Source of the DNA: Lederbergia wuyishanensis
Lineage (GTDB): Bacteria; Bacillota; Bacilli; Bacillales; Bacillaceae_C
NCBI RefSeq assembly: GCF_022900255.1
Contig: NZ_JALIRM010000001.1
Coordinates: 620,001 to 684,000 of the forward strand
Length of the DNA stretch: 64,000 nt
Direction: 5' to 3'
The notes under the pieces were generated by a model that saw only the letters and a program-made list of their open reading frames with translations, searched no databases and was not told where the DNA came from. The translations under genes were made by a program, and so were the position numbers. This document shows, piece after piece, positions 27,041 through 34,855 of this stretch. How positions within the stretch are numbered: the stretch's first letter is position 1; every line of letters begins with the position of its first letter.

Positions 27041-27958
27041 TTAGACCTTGACTATATTTACGTTCATATTTCCTTTATATTTTCCAGGTGAGCAACCGAC
27101 CATTTTACGGAATAATTTGCTAAAAAAAGCAGAATCATCATATCCAACTCGAATTGCCACATCTATTACCTTATCGTCAGTCTCTACAAGGAATTGTTTT
27201 GCTTTTTCAATCCTAATACTATGTAACATTTCAATAACTGTTTTCTTCGTTTCTTGTTTAAATAGTCTATTAAGATGCCGAGGACTTATATTAAAAATAT
27301 GGCAAAGATCTTGGATCGTTACCTTTTGGTCATAATTTCTAGATAAGTAGCCGCAAATGCGTTGAACCAAAATGCTATTACTGCTTTCCGGTGTATAAGT
27401 ATTTTCCGAAATAGAATTTCTTTCATTATAAATACGAGAAAGCAAAATTAATAATTCAACCATCTGCAGGCGTATTAAAGTCGAATAACAGGAATTCTCC
27501 CTATTGTATTCATGCATCATCCCTTCCAATAAAGATAGAAATCTAGTGGAATAATTAACATCTAAATTTAAGAGATGATGAAATCGTTCATTTCGATCTA
27601 AAAATGGATGAATATAGAAATAATCCATTGACTGCGACACGCCTAATTCTTTTAACCAAGAATCTTTAATTAAGCTTGGTAAAAATAAACAGTTAATAAT
27701 TTCAAGGCTTTTATTCTTCTCCACTTCAAAAGTGTGGACTTCTCCGGGATTAATAATAAAAACATCATTTGTTTTAATTGTATACGATTGACCTTCAAAA
27801 ACGTGTTTGGCATTACCTTGTATTACAAACACTAGTTCAATGAATTCATGTGAGTGAGCTGGTGGTACATTAGTAGAATCATGGCGGAATCTTTGAATCC
27901 AGAAAGGGAAATCCTTTGTCTTCATGTACTCACTACTCTGATATCTCATCGTACTCAT
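27041..27958 (-). CDS. AraC-family regulator 1
   Basis: A 305-residue regulator: an N-terminal cupin sensor ([17 protein letters not shown], then [10 protein letters not shown]) and a C-terminal double HTH ([20 protein letters not shown] and the AraC signature [15 protein letters not shown]). Start chosen at ATG 27958 behind AGGAGGAG. It lies directly upstream of sat and downstream of the Gfo/Idh gene, joining the sulfate operon to the island. Ligand unknown; a sugar or sugar-derived acid is likely for this cupin type. Confidence 0.85.
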   Translation of the reverse strand: MSTMRYQSSEYMKTKDFPFWIQRFRHDSTNVPPAHSHEFIELVFVIQGNAKHVFEGQSYTIKTNDVFIINPGEVHTFEVEKNKSLEIINCLFLPSLIKDSWLKELGVSQSMDYFYIHPFLDRNERFHHLLNLDVNYSTRFLSLLEGMMHEYNRENSCYSTLIRLQMVELLILLSRIYNERNSISENTYTPESSNSILVQRICGYLSRNYDQKVTIQDLCHIFNISPRHLNRLFKQETKKTVIEMLHSIRIEKAKQFLVETDDKVIDVAIRVGYDDSAFFSKLFRKMVGCSPGKYKGNMNVNIVKV

Positions 27959-28075
27959 TGTTACTCCTCCTATGAATTGATTCACTTGAAATATGAGTAA
28001 TTGGTGTCCTCACTAGTTTTTGAAAGGGGCTCTCATAATGCTAATCCAAATGAATATTAATAACATTCAGCTAAT

Positions 28076-29101
28076 TCAAAGCAGTTGTTTTCCTTCTTCT
28101 TTAATTTTGTTTACTTCAATAACTTTCCCATTCTCCTTTTGAGAAAGAATGATGGCTTCAATGACCTCTTGGGCGGCCAATGCATCTATTCCTGAACCAG
28201 AAATATCATCTGGAGAAACCTGATCTTTTATTTCTTGTAAAAATGTATTGATACGATTTTTAAAAGTTTCATTAAACCCATTGATTCCTGAAAGAACAGA
28301 ATTCCTGTAAACTCTCAATTCCGAGTTATTATGAGGAAAAAAGGTCATTTCATTATATACGTCATTTATGATGAATCTTCCTTCTGTCCCTGCTACTTCA
28401 CAAAATTCAATCGGATGTCTATTATCCATGTCATAGCTTCCTGTTAAATGACCAACCACTCCAGAAAAGAACTCCATATTGATGGATGCAGTCGACCAAA
28501 CAGTTCTCCCCGGTGCTTTTGTCATAAATGCTTGCACTCTTTTTATGTCCCCGCAAAAATAACGCATGACATCAATAGAATGTGGATGTAAAGCTCTTAA
28601 ATGAATCCAAGGACTAGTTTCATTTGGATTTCTAATTGTTAGTTTCATATTTATAAATAGAAGCGACCCCAGATCTCCATTATCGATCCATTCTTTAGCT
28701 TTATAAGCAGTTGGAACATATCTATGGTTAAGATTACAGGCTAGACGCACCTTTTGTTTTTTGGCAAAATCAACCATTTCTCTAGCTTCAGAAATGTTGT
28801 TAGATATGGGCTTTTCAACTAATACATCTTTTCCAAAGTCCATTGCAATCATTGCTGGTTCATAATGATGGGAACCATTTTCAAATCCACCAGTTGCAAC
28901 ACTTACTACATCTATTTCTTCAGACTTTAGCATCATTTTTATATCTGAATAGGCTGAAATACCATAACTTGCAGCAACTTTTTCTGCTAATTCCTTATTT
29001 AAATCGCAAACGGCTACTAATTGAGAATTAGGATTTTCTTGATAATAACGACAATGAAGCTTCCCAATATGATTTACACCAACTACAGCAACTTTAATCA
29101 A
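28076..29101 (-). CDS. Gfo/Idh/MocA-family oxidoreductase 1
   Basis: NAD(P)-dependent sugar or polyol dehydrogenase of 341 residues. The Rossmann fold begins VAVVGVNHIGKLH, the catalytic Lys lies in VEKPISNN, and HLRALHPHSIDVMRYFCGD is strongly shared with the paralog at 31408-32430; by eye the two are roughly half identical. Members oxidise inositols, glucose derivatives or glycosides. It follows the sulfatase-like gene on the same strand across an 84-bp gap with an inverted repeat. Substrate unknown. Confidence 0.85.
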   Translation of the reverse strand: MIKVAVVGVNHIGKLHCRYYQENPNSQLVAVCDLNKELAEKVAASYGISAYSDIKMMLKSEEIDVVSVATGGFENGSHHYEPAMIAMDFGKDVLVEKPISNNISEAREMVDFAKKQKVRLACNLNHRYVPTAYKAKEWIDNGDLGSLLFINMKLTIRNPNETSPWIHLRALHPHSIDVMRYFCGDIKRVQAFMTKAPGRTVWSTASINMEFFSGVVGHLTGSYDMDNRHPIEFCEVAGTEGRFIINDVYNEMTFFPHNNSELRVYRNSVLSGINGFNETFKNRINTFLQEIKDQVSPDDISGSGIDALAAQEVIEAIILSQKENGKVIEVNKIKEEGKQLL

Positions 29102-29148
29102 GTAGTCCTCTCCTTTCCAATATGCTAACTTTTTCTAAAGTTAATGAG

Positions 29149-29179
29149 AATGCTTCGAAAGTAACTCTTTCGAAGCATT
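29149..29179. repeat. Perfect 13-bp inverted repeat
   Basis: AATGCTTCGAAAG (29149-29161) pairs perfectly with 29167-29179 around a 5-base loop. The T-rich tail lies on the plus-strand side, so it is not an ideal terminator for the minus-strand sulfatase-like gene; it may stabilise an mRNA end or attenuate readthrough into the Gfo/Idh gene. Confidence 0.6.
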
Positions 29180-29185
29180 TTCTTC

Positions 29186-30580
29186 TTAAACTTTTTCTTT
29201 ATCTTTTGCTTGAAGCTTCTGAGCGGTACTAATTGATCCTATATACAATGAATCATATGCATCTTGGGAAGTTTTGAATGGACCATGATCACTTCCATGC
29301 CAATTTAAATTTGTATACATTGGGTTCGTTCTCCCGGTTTCAGCTTCTCTTTTAGCGATATATTTATTCATTCTTCCCATGAGCAAATTGACGATTTCAG
29401 GCTCTTGGTCTGCAACATTTTTCAATTCATTAGGATCTTTAATCAGATTATAAAGTTCTATTTCAGGCTTGAAGTGAAAATCTGGTTCTAACGAACATAT
29501 CAATTTCCATTCTGGAGTACGCCACCCGTGCTTCCTCATCCAAGTGCACTCAGTAATATAAAAATCTGAAACTTGTTGAACTTCTTCTCGCTCGGAAACT
29601 AGGTCTAATAGATTTCGTCCATCAAAGGAAATTTCAGTTTCAATTTCAAGAAGTTCCAAAACTGTTGGCATTATATCTTTAATAAGTGAATAGTTTGAAA
29701 TTCTTTTTCCTTCTGGAAGTTTTCCTGGGTATTTCATAATCAATGGCACCATTAATGTATTTTCATAAAGACCATGATGGTCATAATAACATTCATGCTC
29801 ATTTAATGTTTCGCCATGATCAGAAGTAATTATGATTAATGTTTCTTCTTCAATTCCAAGTGCTTCTACAGTTGTAAATATGTTTTGAATGCATGCATCC
29901 ATATACGCAATGGCACCATCATATTGTGCATCTACATACTCTGCATCTGTGCATCCTTCTGGGAGCCAAGAAGTGATGTAATCAGCAAAAGGTTTGAATT
30001 CTTTCAACTTATTTAATGAGTCATTGTTTGGATCACATTCATTTCCATCATAAAAGATTCGTTCATACGGTTCTGGAGGCAAATATGGGGAATGAGGATC
30101 CATATGTCTTAAAAATAGGAAAAACGGTTTATCTTCATTCACTAATCTTTTTAATTCGGGAATCGCAACGTTATTTAAATTTTCCGCTTTTGGACATTTG
30201 CCTGTTTCATCAGGTCCCCATCCTTCATAGTCTATATATTTTTGAAATCCTCTAGAGGAGGGATTGCCTGTGAAACCTACGCAAGTTGTATTATATCCAT
30301 TCTCACCGAGCACTTCAGGTAGTGTTTTCACATGATTACCTAGAGGCCCTTTATGCCTGAGTGCGACAACATCTGTTCCGAAACAATCCATTCCAGTTAG
30401 CATTGAGGCATATCCTGGCGTAGTTGGAATACTCGGGCTAAAATGGTTTTCAAATAAAACCCCACCATTTGCAAATTTATCAATATGAGGAGTTGTCAAG
30501 CGGTTGTACCCATAAGAACTCATACGGTCTCTTCTAAGACTATCAATCCCAAAAAGAATGATATTCGCTTTCTTTTTCAT
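29186..30580 (-). CDS. Sulfatase-superfamily hydrolase 1 (Thr nucleophile)
   Basis: A 464-residue member of the sulfatase/alkaline phosphatase superfamily. The metal-site Asp lies in FGIDSLRRDR, and ITSDHGETLNEH and YYDHHGLYENTLMVPLI are typical. At the position of the sulfatase C/S-x-P-x-R motif it reads TTPGYASMLTG, so Thr53 replaces the formylglycine Cys/Ser and Tyr57 replaces Arg. It is therefore probably not a formylglycine enzyme; a Thr nucleophile is known in phosphodiesterases and phosphotransferases of the same superfamily. No signal peptide, so it is cytoplasmic. It follows the TIM-barrel isomerase by 6 bp in one operon. Confidence 0.82.
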   Translation of the reverse strand: MKKKANIILFGIDSLRRDRMSSYGYNRLTTPHIDKFANGGVLFENHFSPSIPTTPGYASMLTGMDCFGTDVVALRHKGPLGNHVKTLPEVLGENGYNTTCVGFTGNPSSRGFQKYIDYEGWGPDETGKCPKAENLNNVAIPELKRLVNEDKPFFLFLRHMDPHSPYLPPEPYERIFYDGNECDPNNDSLNKLKEFKPFADYITSWLPEGCTDAEYVDAQYDGAIAYMDACIQNIFTTVEALGIEEETLIIITSDHGETLNEHECYYDHHGLYENTLMVPLIMKYPGKLPEGKRISNYSLIKDIMPTVLELLEIETEISFDGRNLLDLVSEREEVQQVSDFYITECTWMRKHGWRTPEWKLICSLEPDFHFKPEIELYNLIKDPNELKNVADQEPEIVNLLMGRMNKYIAKREAETGRTNPMYTNLNWHGSDHGPFKTSQDAYDSLYIGSISTAQKLQAKDKEKV

Positions 30581-30586
30581 CTAACC

Positions 30587-31411
30587 CTATCCTTTCTGAA
30601 CGATATTTGCTTCTCTTGCACCAAGTGCTTTTAAACATGCATTTAAATAACCAAAACTTTCGGCAGCGACAATCGAAACGTCAGCTAGTGAATGGTTATT
30701 TGCTCCAATCACTTCGAGAACAACAGGGCCCGAATAATTTCCATCTACCAACACTTTACAATAAGCAAATAAATCGATATCCCCTCGTCCACAAGCCTGA
30801 TTTTGAATTGGCCCAGGTCCTGCGGAACGCCCTTTGCAGTCACGTATATGGATATGTCTAACTTTGCTTAATACCTTTGGCAATTCTTCTTCTGGATTTT
30901 CATTACCACGATAAATATGGCTAGGATCCATATCAATACCAAATGCAGAAGAAGAAATTTCATCCATCGCTCTAAGAGTTGTTTCAGTATTATAGATGGC
31001 ATTTCCTACATGGGCCTTCACGCAAAGTGTTACCCCATAACTTTCTGCTTTCTTCGATAAACGGTAAAGTGTTTCTATCGAATGTTCTAAATCCGTTTCT
31101 ACTCCTGATTTTCCTCCAGGCCCAACATTGACAACTGGAATTCCAATTGCGGCAGCTGCTTCAAAAGCTAATGTAAGTCGTTCCTCATCCAATGAAGCAA
31201 CTTCCATAGACAAAAATTCCAAGCCAGTTTCTTTTACAATTGAACGTAATTCATCTGCTTGTTCCTGCCAGCGCTCCAACTCAAGGTGCTCACACATGCC
31301 TTTAATGGCCGATATTTCTACTCCGTCATATCCGCATGCAGCAATTTGTTTTGCAGCTGTGGCAAAATCAAAATCCTTAAATAAAACGGAGTTCACTCCA
31401 AGTTTAATCAT
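30587..31411 (-). CDS. Sugar phosphate isomerase/epimerase (xylose isomerase-like TIM barrel) 1
   Basis: A 274-residue AP-endonuclease-2/xylose-isomerase-like barrel (IolE/IolI type). Metal ligands are expected in FLSMEVAS, the GIDMDPSHIYRG stretch, VRHIHIRDCKG and VVLEVIG. Start chosen at ATG 31411 with AGGAGGGG; its ATGA overlaps the stop of the Gfo/Idh gene, so the two are translationally coupled. In related clusters such barrels act on keto-sugars or keto-inositols made by Gfo/Idh enzymes, a fitting but unproven idea here. Confidence 0.82.
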   Translation of the reverse strand: MIKLGVNSVLFKDFDFATAAKQIAACGYDGVEISAIKGMCEHLELERWQEQADELRSIVKETGLEFLSMEVASLDEERLTLAFEAAAAIGIPVVNVGPGGKSGVETDLEHSIETLYRLSKKAESYGVTLCVKAHVGNAIYNTETTLRAMDEISSSAFGIDMDPSHIYRGNENPEEELPKVLSKVRHIHIRDCKGRSAGPGPIQNQACGRGDIDLFAYCKVLVDGNYSGPVVLEVIGANNHSLADVSIVAAESFGYLNACLKALGAREANIVQKG

Positions 31412-32430
31412 TTTACCCCTCCTGAGATGAGTCCTACTTCTTTTAAATCTACAATGGTACCAGTCTCCCAAGATTTTATTGCTGCTTCAATGATGAGCTG
31501 TGCTTTTAGCGCATCTTCACCTGATCCATCTACACGGTCATATGTAACACTAGAAGCAAGTTGATCAACAAAAGAATTGATACGACTTTTAAATGTTTCA
31601 GGGAAAGAGCGCATCCCTCCAAGATAACTAAATTTTTCCGTTTCAATGCTATTTCTAGGATAAAAAGTTAAATGTTCACAAGCATCTTCTAAAACAAAAC
31701 GACCTTTTGACCCTACGACTTCACATAATTCAAGACCATAGCTTGCACCTGCATCATAACTTCCGACAAGGTTACCAATTGAACCATTTTCAAATTCCAA
31801 AATTACTTGGGCATTTGACCAAATTTCGCGGCCTTCTCCTTTCATCATAAAAGCAGCAACCCGCTTTACATCACCGCAAAAATATCGAATAACATCGAAA
31901 GAATGAGGATGCAACGCACGTAAGTGAAACCATGGTGAGCTTTCTACCGGATTGTTAATCCACATTCTCATATTAATCATATGGATTTTTCCTAATCTTC
32001 CACTTTCAAGCCATGACTTCGCTCTTTCAGCAGCAGGAGTAAAACGGTGATTTAAATTTACTGCATATGGAACATTGTTCTTCTTGGCTAATTCCACCAT
32101 TTGTTTTCCTTCGTCAATGTTATTAGAAATTGGTTTTTCACCTAGAACAGGAATACCCGCTTTTAATAATTCCATCGTTGGTGCGAAATGCTCACTTCCA
32201 TTTTCTTCACCCTTAGTACAAACACTGACAAGATCCAATTGAATGTTGCTAGAAAGCATCTCTTCAACACTGTAAAAGGCAGTTCCGCCAAATTTTGCAG
32301 CAGCAGCATCGGCTTTTTCCTTAACAATATCGCAAACAGCTACAATTTCAGTTTCTGGATTATCTTTGTATACCGATGCATGTATACTACCAATGTTTCC
32401 TACTCCAACAATCCCTACTTTTAACGTCAT
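31408..32430 (-). CDS. Gfo/Idh/MocA-family oxidoreductase 2
   Basis: A 340-residue NAD(P)-dependent dehydrogenase (VGIVGVGNIGSIHASVY at the N-terminus; catalytic GEKPISNN; HLRALHPHSFDVIRYFCGD). It is a diverged paralog of the gene at 28076-29101; both being kept suggests two different oxidation or reduction steps. Start ATG 32430 has GGAGG at proper spacing; the TTG at 32445 overlaps that site. It follows the ASRT gene by 27 bp and is coupled to the isomerase downstream. Confidence 0.85.
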   Translation of the reverse strand: MTLKVGIVGVGNIGSIHASVYKDNPETEIVAVCDIVKEKADAAAAKFGGTAFYSVEEMLSSNIQLDLVSVCTKGEENGSEHFAPTMELLKAGIPVLGEKPISNNIDEGKQMVELAKKNNVPYAVNLNHRFTPAAERAKSWLESGRLGKIHMINMRMWINNPVESSPWFHLRALHPHSFDVIRYFCGDVKRVAAFMMKGEGREIWSNAQVILEFENGSIGNLVGSYDAGASYGLELCEVVGSKGRFVLEDACEHLTFYPRNSIETEKFSYLGGMRSFPETFKSRINSFVDQLASSVTYDRVDGSGEDALKAQLIIEAAIKSWETGTIVDLKEVGLISGGVK

Positions 32431-32457
32431 TTTTTCATCCTCCAATAAGATTATTTA

Positions 32458-32823
32458 TTAATTAGCCGGATAACCCATAGTTGTAAATAACGCAAGAGCC
32501 TCTTGAGAAGTATCTAATCTACTATGCTGTACGATGATTGGTACATTACTTTCAACTTTAATGGCATATGGAACTCCTCTTGGAATTTCATTTCCTTCAC
32601 TGTCCTTAATCTTATCTAAACGAATATGATGTGTTCGATTAGATCCACATTCGGAAAAAAATCGATCCATTGGTTCTCGATCTTCGAAGTATAATGTAAG
32701 ATGAATATCAGCTGAATCATCCGTCAAATTCAATACACATACAGCTTCATGACTTATTTGATCACCAGTACTTTTAGGTTGTAAAAAGCCATCCGGTATA
32801 ATCCAAGTCCGTTTTCCTATCAA
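32458..32823 (-). CDS. ASRT-family (sensory rhodopsin transducer-like) protein
   Basis: A 121-residue protein matching the Anabaena sensory rhodopsin transducer family: TWIIPDGFLQP, SHEAVCVLNL, LYFEDREPMDRF, IPRGVPYAI and VPIIVQHSRLDTSQ are close to the consensus I remember. ASRT forms a beta-rich tetramer and has been linked to DNA and sugar binding. No rhodopsin is present; in Firmicutes such genes sit in sugar clusters, perhaps as a small-molecule sensor. I place the start at TTG 32823, six bases after GGAGGAG; a longer frame to 32904 would run through the promoter and cre-like site. It is the first gene of the ASRT-Gfo-isomerase-sulfatase operon. Confidence 0.75.
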   Translation of the reverse strand: MIGKRTWIIPDGFLQPKSTGDQISHEAVCVLNLTDDSADIHLTLYFEDREPMDRFFSECGSNRTHHIRLDKIKDSEGNEIPRGVPYAIKVESNVPIIVQHSRLDTSQEALALFTTMGYPAN

Positions 32824-32845
32824 ATGTTTCTCCTCCGTTTCGACA

Positions 32846-32873
32846 ATTATTGCAAGCGCTTTCCTTTGTAAAA
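32846..32873 (-). promoter_or_regulatory. ASRT operon promoter with internal cre-like site
   Basis: TTTACA (32868-32873) and AATAAT (32846-32851) flank GGAAAGCGCTTGCA (32851-32864), a cre-like site one mismatch from consensus. CcpA would sit across the promoter and repress it in rich sugar. The 15-bp spacer is short, which suits a promoter needing an activator. Confidence 0.5.
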
Positions 32874-32923
32874 TCATTTTATCTTCGAACAATAAAATCA
32901 TCATTGTTCATTCTGCCAATTTT

Positions 32924-32943
32924 ATGGTCAATTTGGCCATTTT
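32924..32943 (-). promoter_or_regulatory. Putative AraC operator, copy 1
   Basis: ATGGTCAA-TTTGGC-CATTTT (plus-strand reading), about 50-70 bp upstream of the -35 of the ASRT operon. The flanks repeat GCCAATTTT, GGTCAATTT and GGCCATTTT at near-helical spacing. The same ATGGTCAA-N6-CATTTT occurs upstream of the second sulfatase-like gene. Confidence 0.45.
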
Positions 32944-32960
32944 ATAAAAAAGCTATATTT

Positions 32961-33845
32961 CTAAAGCTCTAAACTTTGTAATTTAAATTCAGTTGGAGTT
33001 AAACCCGTAATCGATTTAAAATTTCTACAAAAATAATGGATACTTGTATAGCCGAGCTTTAAAGATACCTCCTCCACTGTTTTTGCATCTAACAATAAAA
33101 GTTTTGCTTTTTTGATTCTTTCATTTATTAAATATTGTTTCGGAGAATAACCTATTAGTTCTTTAAAGAGGCTTGTAAAATAAGTTGGATGATACCCACT
33201 AATATCCGCTAATTCTTGTATTGTCCAATTTTTCTCAGGATGCTTTCTAATACTTTCCAAGGCTGGAGCTATTTTTCTCCTTTCCCCTAAAGACGGATTC
33301 CCGTTTATTTCATTCCTAATGATTAGTGTAATTAACTGAGTAACGAGTCCTCTTAGAATAAAAGTGAAGCCTGGTTCTTCATATCGGTATTCCTTAACGA
33401 TATTAGCAAATAAACTTTCTATATTTGGCATGACAAAATAATGAGGAAAATTAATTTCCCTTTGCTCATCTATTTTTATTTTGTAAGTTGCTACTTTTCT
33501 ATTTAATTGGCAATCCTTTATTCCATGAAGTGGATGAATTGGTTCCGGAGATTCAGCATTCCAATCAAAATGGATACTCATAAAAGAAAATGGATTACTA
33601 TTAGACGAAACCAGCTTATGTGGGCTATTCGCGCCATAAAAAACACATTCCCCAGCATTTATCGAATAAGAGTTCGCCCCAAGTGTTAATGTTGCTGTTC
33701 CTGATTCCACAAATATAATTTGGCAGTCGGAAATAGTGCGTGGCCCCCAACTTTGCCCTGGTTTAGCTGTCATTTTATTTGCAAAATTTACTTTTGGTTT
33801 AAGGGTAGAAAGAACCCCAACATTTACTTCATTATTTGTGTCCAT
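32961..33845 (-). CDS. AraC-family regulator 2
   Basis: A 294-residue AraC-type regulator with an N-terminal cupin (INAGECVFYGANSPHKL) and a C-terminal double HTH (NWTIQELADISGYHPTYFTS; the LGYTSIHYFCRNFKSITGLT signature). It starts at ATG 33845 behind AGGAG and is divergent from the PhyH gene. Its position directly in front of the ASRT operon makes it the most likely activator of that operon and perhaps of the second sulfatase-like gene. Confidence 0.85.
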   Translation of the reverse strand: MDTNNEVNVGVLSTLKPKVNFANKMTAKPGQSWGPRTISDCQIIFVESGTATLTLGANSYSINAGECVFYGANSPHKLVSSNSNPFSFMSIHFDWNAESPEPIHPLHGIKDCQLNRKVATYKIKIDEQREINFPHYFVMPNIESLFANIVKEYRYEEPGFTFILRGLVTQLITLIIRNEINGNPSLGERRKIAPALESIRKHPEKNWTIQELADISGYHPTYFTSLFKELIGYSPKQYLINERIKKAKLLLLDAKTVEEVSLKLGYTSIHYFCRNFKSITGLTPTEFKLQSLEL

Positions 33846-33905
33846 CTTAATCTCCTAGATTTTTTATCTAGTAACTAAACATCTGTGAAAAGTGCAAAGA
33901 TTTTA

Positions 33906-33934
33906 TTGAAAATTCTAACGACATGTCGTATCTC
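33906..33934 (+). promoter_or_regulatory. PhyH promoter with palindromic operator candidate
   Basis: TTGAAA (33906-33911) and TATCTC (33929-33934) are 17 bp apart. The perfect 12-bp palindrome ACGACATGTCGT (33918-33929) fills the end of the spacer and touches the -10, so a repressor or activator bound there would control the gene. Confidence 0.4.
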
Positions 33935-33990
33935 GGTTGCTATCATCTAATTAACGAATCGCCAAACCTTAACTTGAAAGGATGAGAAAA

Positions 33991-34821
33991 TTGCTAAGTG
34001 CTGAACAATTAAAAGAATTTGAAGTAAATGGTTTTGTCAAAGGTGATGTCATTTTAAATGATGAAGAAGTAGAAATTCTTCGTGAACAACTTGATTTAGT
34101 AATGGAAGGTAAATCTGTAAAAAAACCGGTTTTGAATCGCGATATGAAAGATAACTCAGAATTTGCGATGAAAATGGCTAAAAAAGATACGGTTGTCCAG
34201 ATTGTAAATATGTGGATGGCAAGTGAGGCATACTTAAACCACGCTGCCAATGAAAAACTATGTGAAGATGTTGCGCAACTTTGCAACACAGATACTTTAC
34301 GAATCTGGCATGATCAAGTACAATACAAACCTCCAGTGCTTGGTGGACCTGGTGACTGGCATCAAGATCATCCTGCATGGCCGATAATTCAACCAGCAGA
34401 CCTTGTTAGCGCCTGGGTTGCACTTGACGATGCAACGATTGAAAATGGCTGTATGTGGATGGTTCCTGGTAGTCATAAATGGGGAGATCATCAACAATAC
34501 TTAAAAAACACAGCTGACTATAAACCGCTCCATACAAACCCTGAATTATTGCCGGATGGGGTTAGCATAGAACCAGTTCCTTTTGAAATTAAAAAAGGTC
34601 AAGTAGGTTACCATCACTGTCTAACATGGCATGGTAGCGGACCTAATACATCACAAAGAAAGCGACGAGCTATAGCAGTCCACTATATGCCTGGACATGT
34701 CCGTTACGAACCAACTGGATCACATCCTATGGAGCCATTCGTAACAGTAAAACCTGGTGAAATTTTAGTTGGAGATGATTTCCCTGTAGTTTATAGAAAA
34801 AAGCCTGCAGTACAACTGTAA
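33991..34821 (+). CDS. Phytanoyl-CoA dioxygenase (PhyH) family protein
   Basis: A 276-residue Fe(II)/2-oxoglutarate oxygenase. The iron triad is visible: His and Asp in WHQDHPAW and the distal His in LTWHGSGPN, followed by the 2-oxoglutarate-binding Arg region (KRRAIAVHYM). Bacterial members hydroxylate sugars, phosphonates, amino acids or ectoine. I prefer TTG 33991, eight bases after AAAGGA; the ATG at 33982 overlaps that ribosome site. It is divergent from AraC 2 and is the only plus-strand gene of the island. Substrate unknown. Confidence 0.82.
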   Translation: MLSAEQLKEFEVNGFVKGDVILNDEEVEILREQLDLVMEGKSVKKPVLNRDMKDNSEFAMKMAKKDTVVQIVNMWMASEAYLNHAANEKLCEDVAQLCNTDTLRIWHDQVQYKPPVLGGPGDWHQDHPAWPIIQPADLVSAWVALDDATIENGCMWMVPGSHKWGDHQQYLKNTADYKPLHTNPELLPDGVSIEPVPFEIKKGQVGYHHCLTWHGSGPNTSQRKRRAIAVHYMPGHVRYEPTGSHPMEPFVTVKPGEILVGDDFPVVYRKKPAVQL

Positions 34822-34827
34822 TTTTGT

Positions 34828-34855
34828 AAAGGGATGTCTATAAGACGTCCCTTTA
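34828..34855. terminator. Bidirectional terminator between PhyH and isomerase 2
   Basis: AAAGGGATGTC (34828-34838) pairs with GACGTCCCTTT from 34844, with one G-U, flanked by A and T runs on both sides. It overlaps the stop codon of the isomerase gene and serves both convergent genes. Confidence 0.8.

Noticed and set aside
29186-30580. Classical Cys-type arylsulfatase annotation
   Set aside because: The C/S-x-P-x-R motif is replaced by Thr-Thr-Pro-Gly-Tyr; the superfamily is right but the formylglycine mechanism is not supported.
32824-32904. Longer ASRT protein starting at 32904
   Set aside because: The extra codons cover a promoter and cre-like site, while TTG 32823 has GGAGGAG at ideal spacing and matches the family's usual N-terminus.
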